DNA of 64,000 bases, from the NCBI RefSeq assembly GCF_030272695.1, contig NZ_JARFYN010000002.1, positions 186,001 through 250,000 of the forward strand, in the 5' to 3' direction. Numbering within the stretch: position 1 is the first letter of the stretch; the number at the start of each line of letters is the position of its first letter. Positions 63,442 through 64,000 of this stretch are shown here, one piece after another. The DNA is from Martinezella calliandrae (GTDB lineage: Bacteria > Pseudomonadota > Alphaproteobacteria > Rhizobiales > Rhizobiaceae). A program made the translations under genes and the position numbers. The notes under the pieces were generated by a model that saw only the letters and a list, made by a program, of their open reading frames with translations, ran no database searches and had not been told where the DNA came from.

Positions 63442-64000
63442 ATGATTTTTGGGCTCTTCCGCAAAAGAAACCACAACCAGATCATCGTCGTCAGGCAATA
63501 TAACACCCTGACCACGATGGCGCGCCAGCCGGCATTCTATACGGACTATGACGTGCCGGACACGGTGATGGGTCGTTTCGAGCTGCTGTCGCTGGTGATG
63601 ATCTTGTTTTTCCGCCGGACGCGCTCGTCCGAGACCAGTGGACAGGAGCTGGCGCAGGAAATCGTCGATGCCTTTTTTGAGGATATCGATTATTCCATCC
63701 GCGAACTCGGCATCGGCGACAATAGCGTACCGAAACGGATGAAGAAGCTGGCCGGTATGTTTTACGGGCGGCTGGAAAGCTATGCCGCGGCGATGGACGG
63801 CAACGACCCTGACGCGCTGGCGGCTGCTCTTCGGCGCAATATCTATCCGAAGGCAGGCGAAAGCGCCCCTTCGATGGTCGCTCTTGCGGATTGGATGATG
63901 ACGGCAGAGGCGCATCTTGCGGGGATCACGGAAGCAGAAATCGCCACGGGCTCGGCAACGCTCCCGCAGCCGCCGCAGATTGACGAGGCAGTGCCTCAAG
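63442..64000 (+). CDS. Ubiquinol-cytochrome c chaperone (CBP3-type), partial
   Basis: At least 186 residues from ATG 63442 (MIFGLFRKRNHNQ); it runs off the right edge. The family start MIFGLF, the YDVPDTVMGRFELLSLVMIL block and the QELAQEIVDAFFEDIDYSIRELGIGDNSVPKRMKKLAG helix match the bacterial homologues of mitochondrial Cbp3, which assist bc1 complex assembly. Divergent from bamE, as usual; a DUF177, plsX and fabH normally follow, which would be outside this window. Confidence 0.9.
   Translation, partial: MIFGLFRKRNHNQIIVVRQYNTLTTMARQPAFYTDYDVPDTVMGRFELLSLVMILFFRRTRSSETSGQELAQEIVDAFFEDIDYSIRELGIGDNSVPKRMKKLAGMFYGRLESYAAAMDGNDPDALAAALRRNIYPKAGESAPSMVALADWMMTAEAHLAGITEAEIATGSATLPQPPQIDEAVPQ

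Noticed and set aside
1-64000. tRNA, rRNA, CRISPR arrays, insertion sequences, prophage
   Set aside because: I looked for cloverleaf ends, regular spaced repeats, transposase motifs and phage structural genes and saw none. This was by eye, so a short or divergent RNA gene could be missed.

Overview
The window is a stretch of chromosome from an alphaproteobacterium of the Rhizobiaceae, most likely the genus Rhizobium. The evidence is gene content and order: an HdaA-type replication regulator between a PerM-like protein and ppk/ppx, the ldtR-ldtP pair, an Mg-type HemB, Bpt aminoacyl-protein transferase, a bamE gene divergent from a ubiquinol-cytochrome c chaperone gene, high GC, and an intergenic palindrome of a type I recall as common in rhizobia. 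Almost everything is core housekeeping sequence. I saw no insertion sequence, prophage, CRISPR array, tRNA or rRNA.

Layout. 1-11 kb: a PAP2-type phosphatase, leucyl aminopeptidase pepA with holC, a broken grpB-like gene, a galactose-dehydrogenase-like oxidoreductase, a prolyl oligopeptidase, a lipoprotein polysaccharide deacetylase, an ABC-F ATPase, a small unknown protein and a DinB protein. 11-18 kb: ndk, an unknown lipoprotein gene coupled to a CGNR zinc-finger regulator, an orphan LivH-type permease, then the minus-strand run SDR-uvrC-pgsA-moaD-moaE. 18-25.5 kb: an outer-membrane beta-barrel protein, an SDR/LysR divergent pair, a GST, rlmJ, and a molybdopterin oxidoreductase coupled to a NudK-like hydrolase. 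25.5-37 kb: an orphan phnM, purMN, then perM-hdaA-ppk-ppx, an adenylate-cyclase-type membrane protein and ribonuclease D. 37-47.7 kb: a Tat-exported multicopper oxidase, a DUF559 pseudogene, aspS, a divergent serine hydrolase/TetR pair, an unknown exported protein, parC, and a decayed toxin-antitoxin locus. 47.7-64 kb: a DMT transporter with bpt, an RDD protein, hemB, ldtR-ldtP, glyA-nrdR-ribD-ribE, a GNAT/cupin pair, ribH-nusB, hppA, bamE and a partial ubiquinol-cytochrome c chaperone gene.

How the genes work together: glyA, purN and purM share one-carbon and purine metabolism; ribD, ribE and ribH are successive steps of riboflavin synthesis; moaD and moaE build the molybdopterin that the oxidoreductase 8 kb away would need; ppk and ppx make and degrade polyphosphate; ldtR probably controls ldtP. 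Two Pho-box-like 11-bp direct repeats (before phnM and before ppk) suggest that both genes answer to phosphate limitation.

The most interesting non-housekeeping signals are: a near-perfect 30-bp palindrome between the CGNR zinc-finger gene and the divergent orphan permease, which suggests a small self-contained regulatory module; a toxin-antitoxin locus with an intact AbrB-type antitoxin and operator palindrome but a doc toxin that has lost its N-terminal part and its 3' frame; the Pho-box-like sites; and several strong unexplained hairpins. I found no clearly new multi-gene system.
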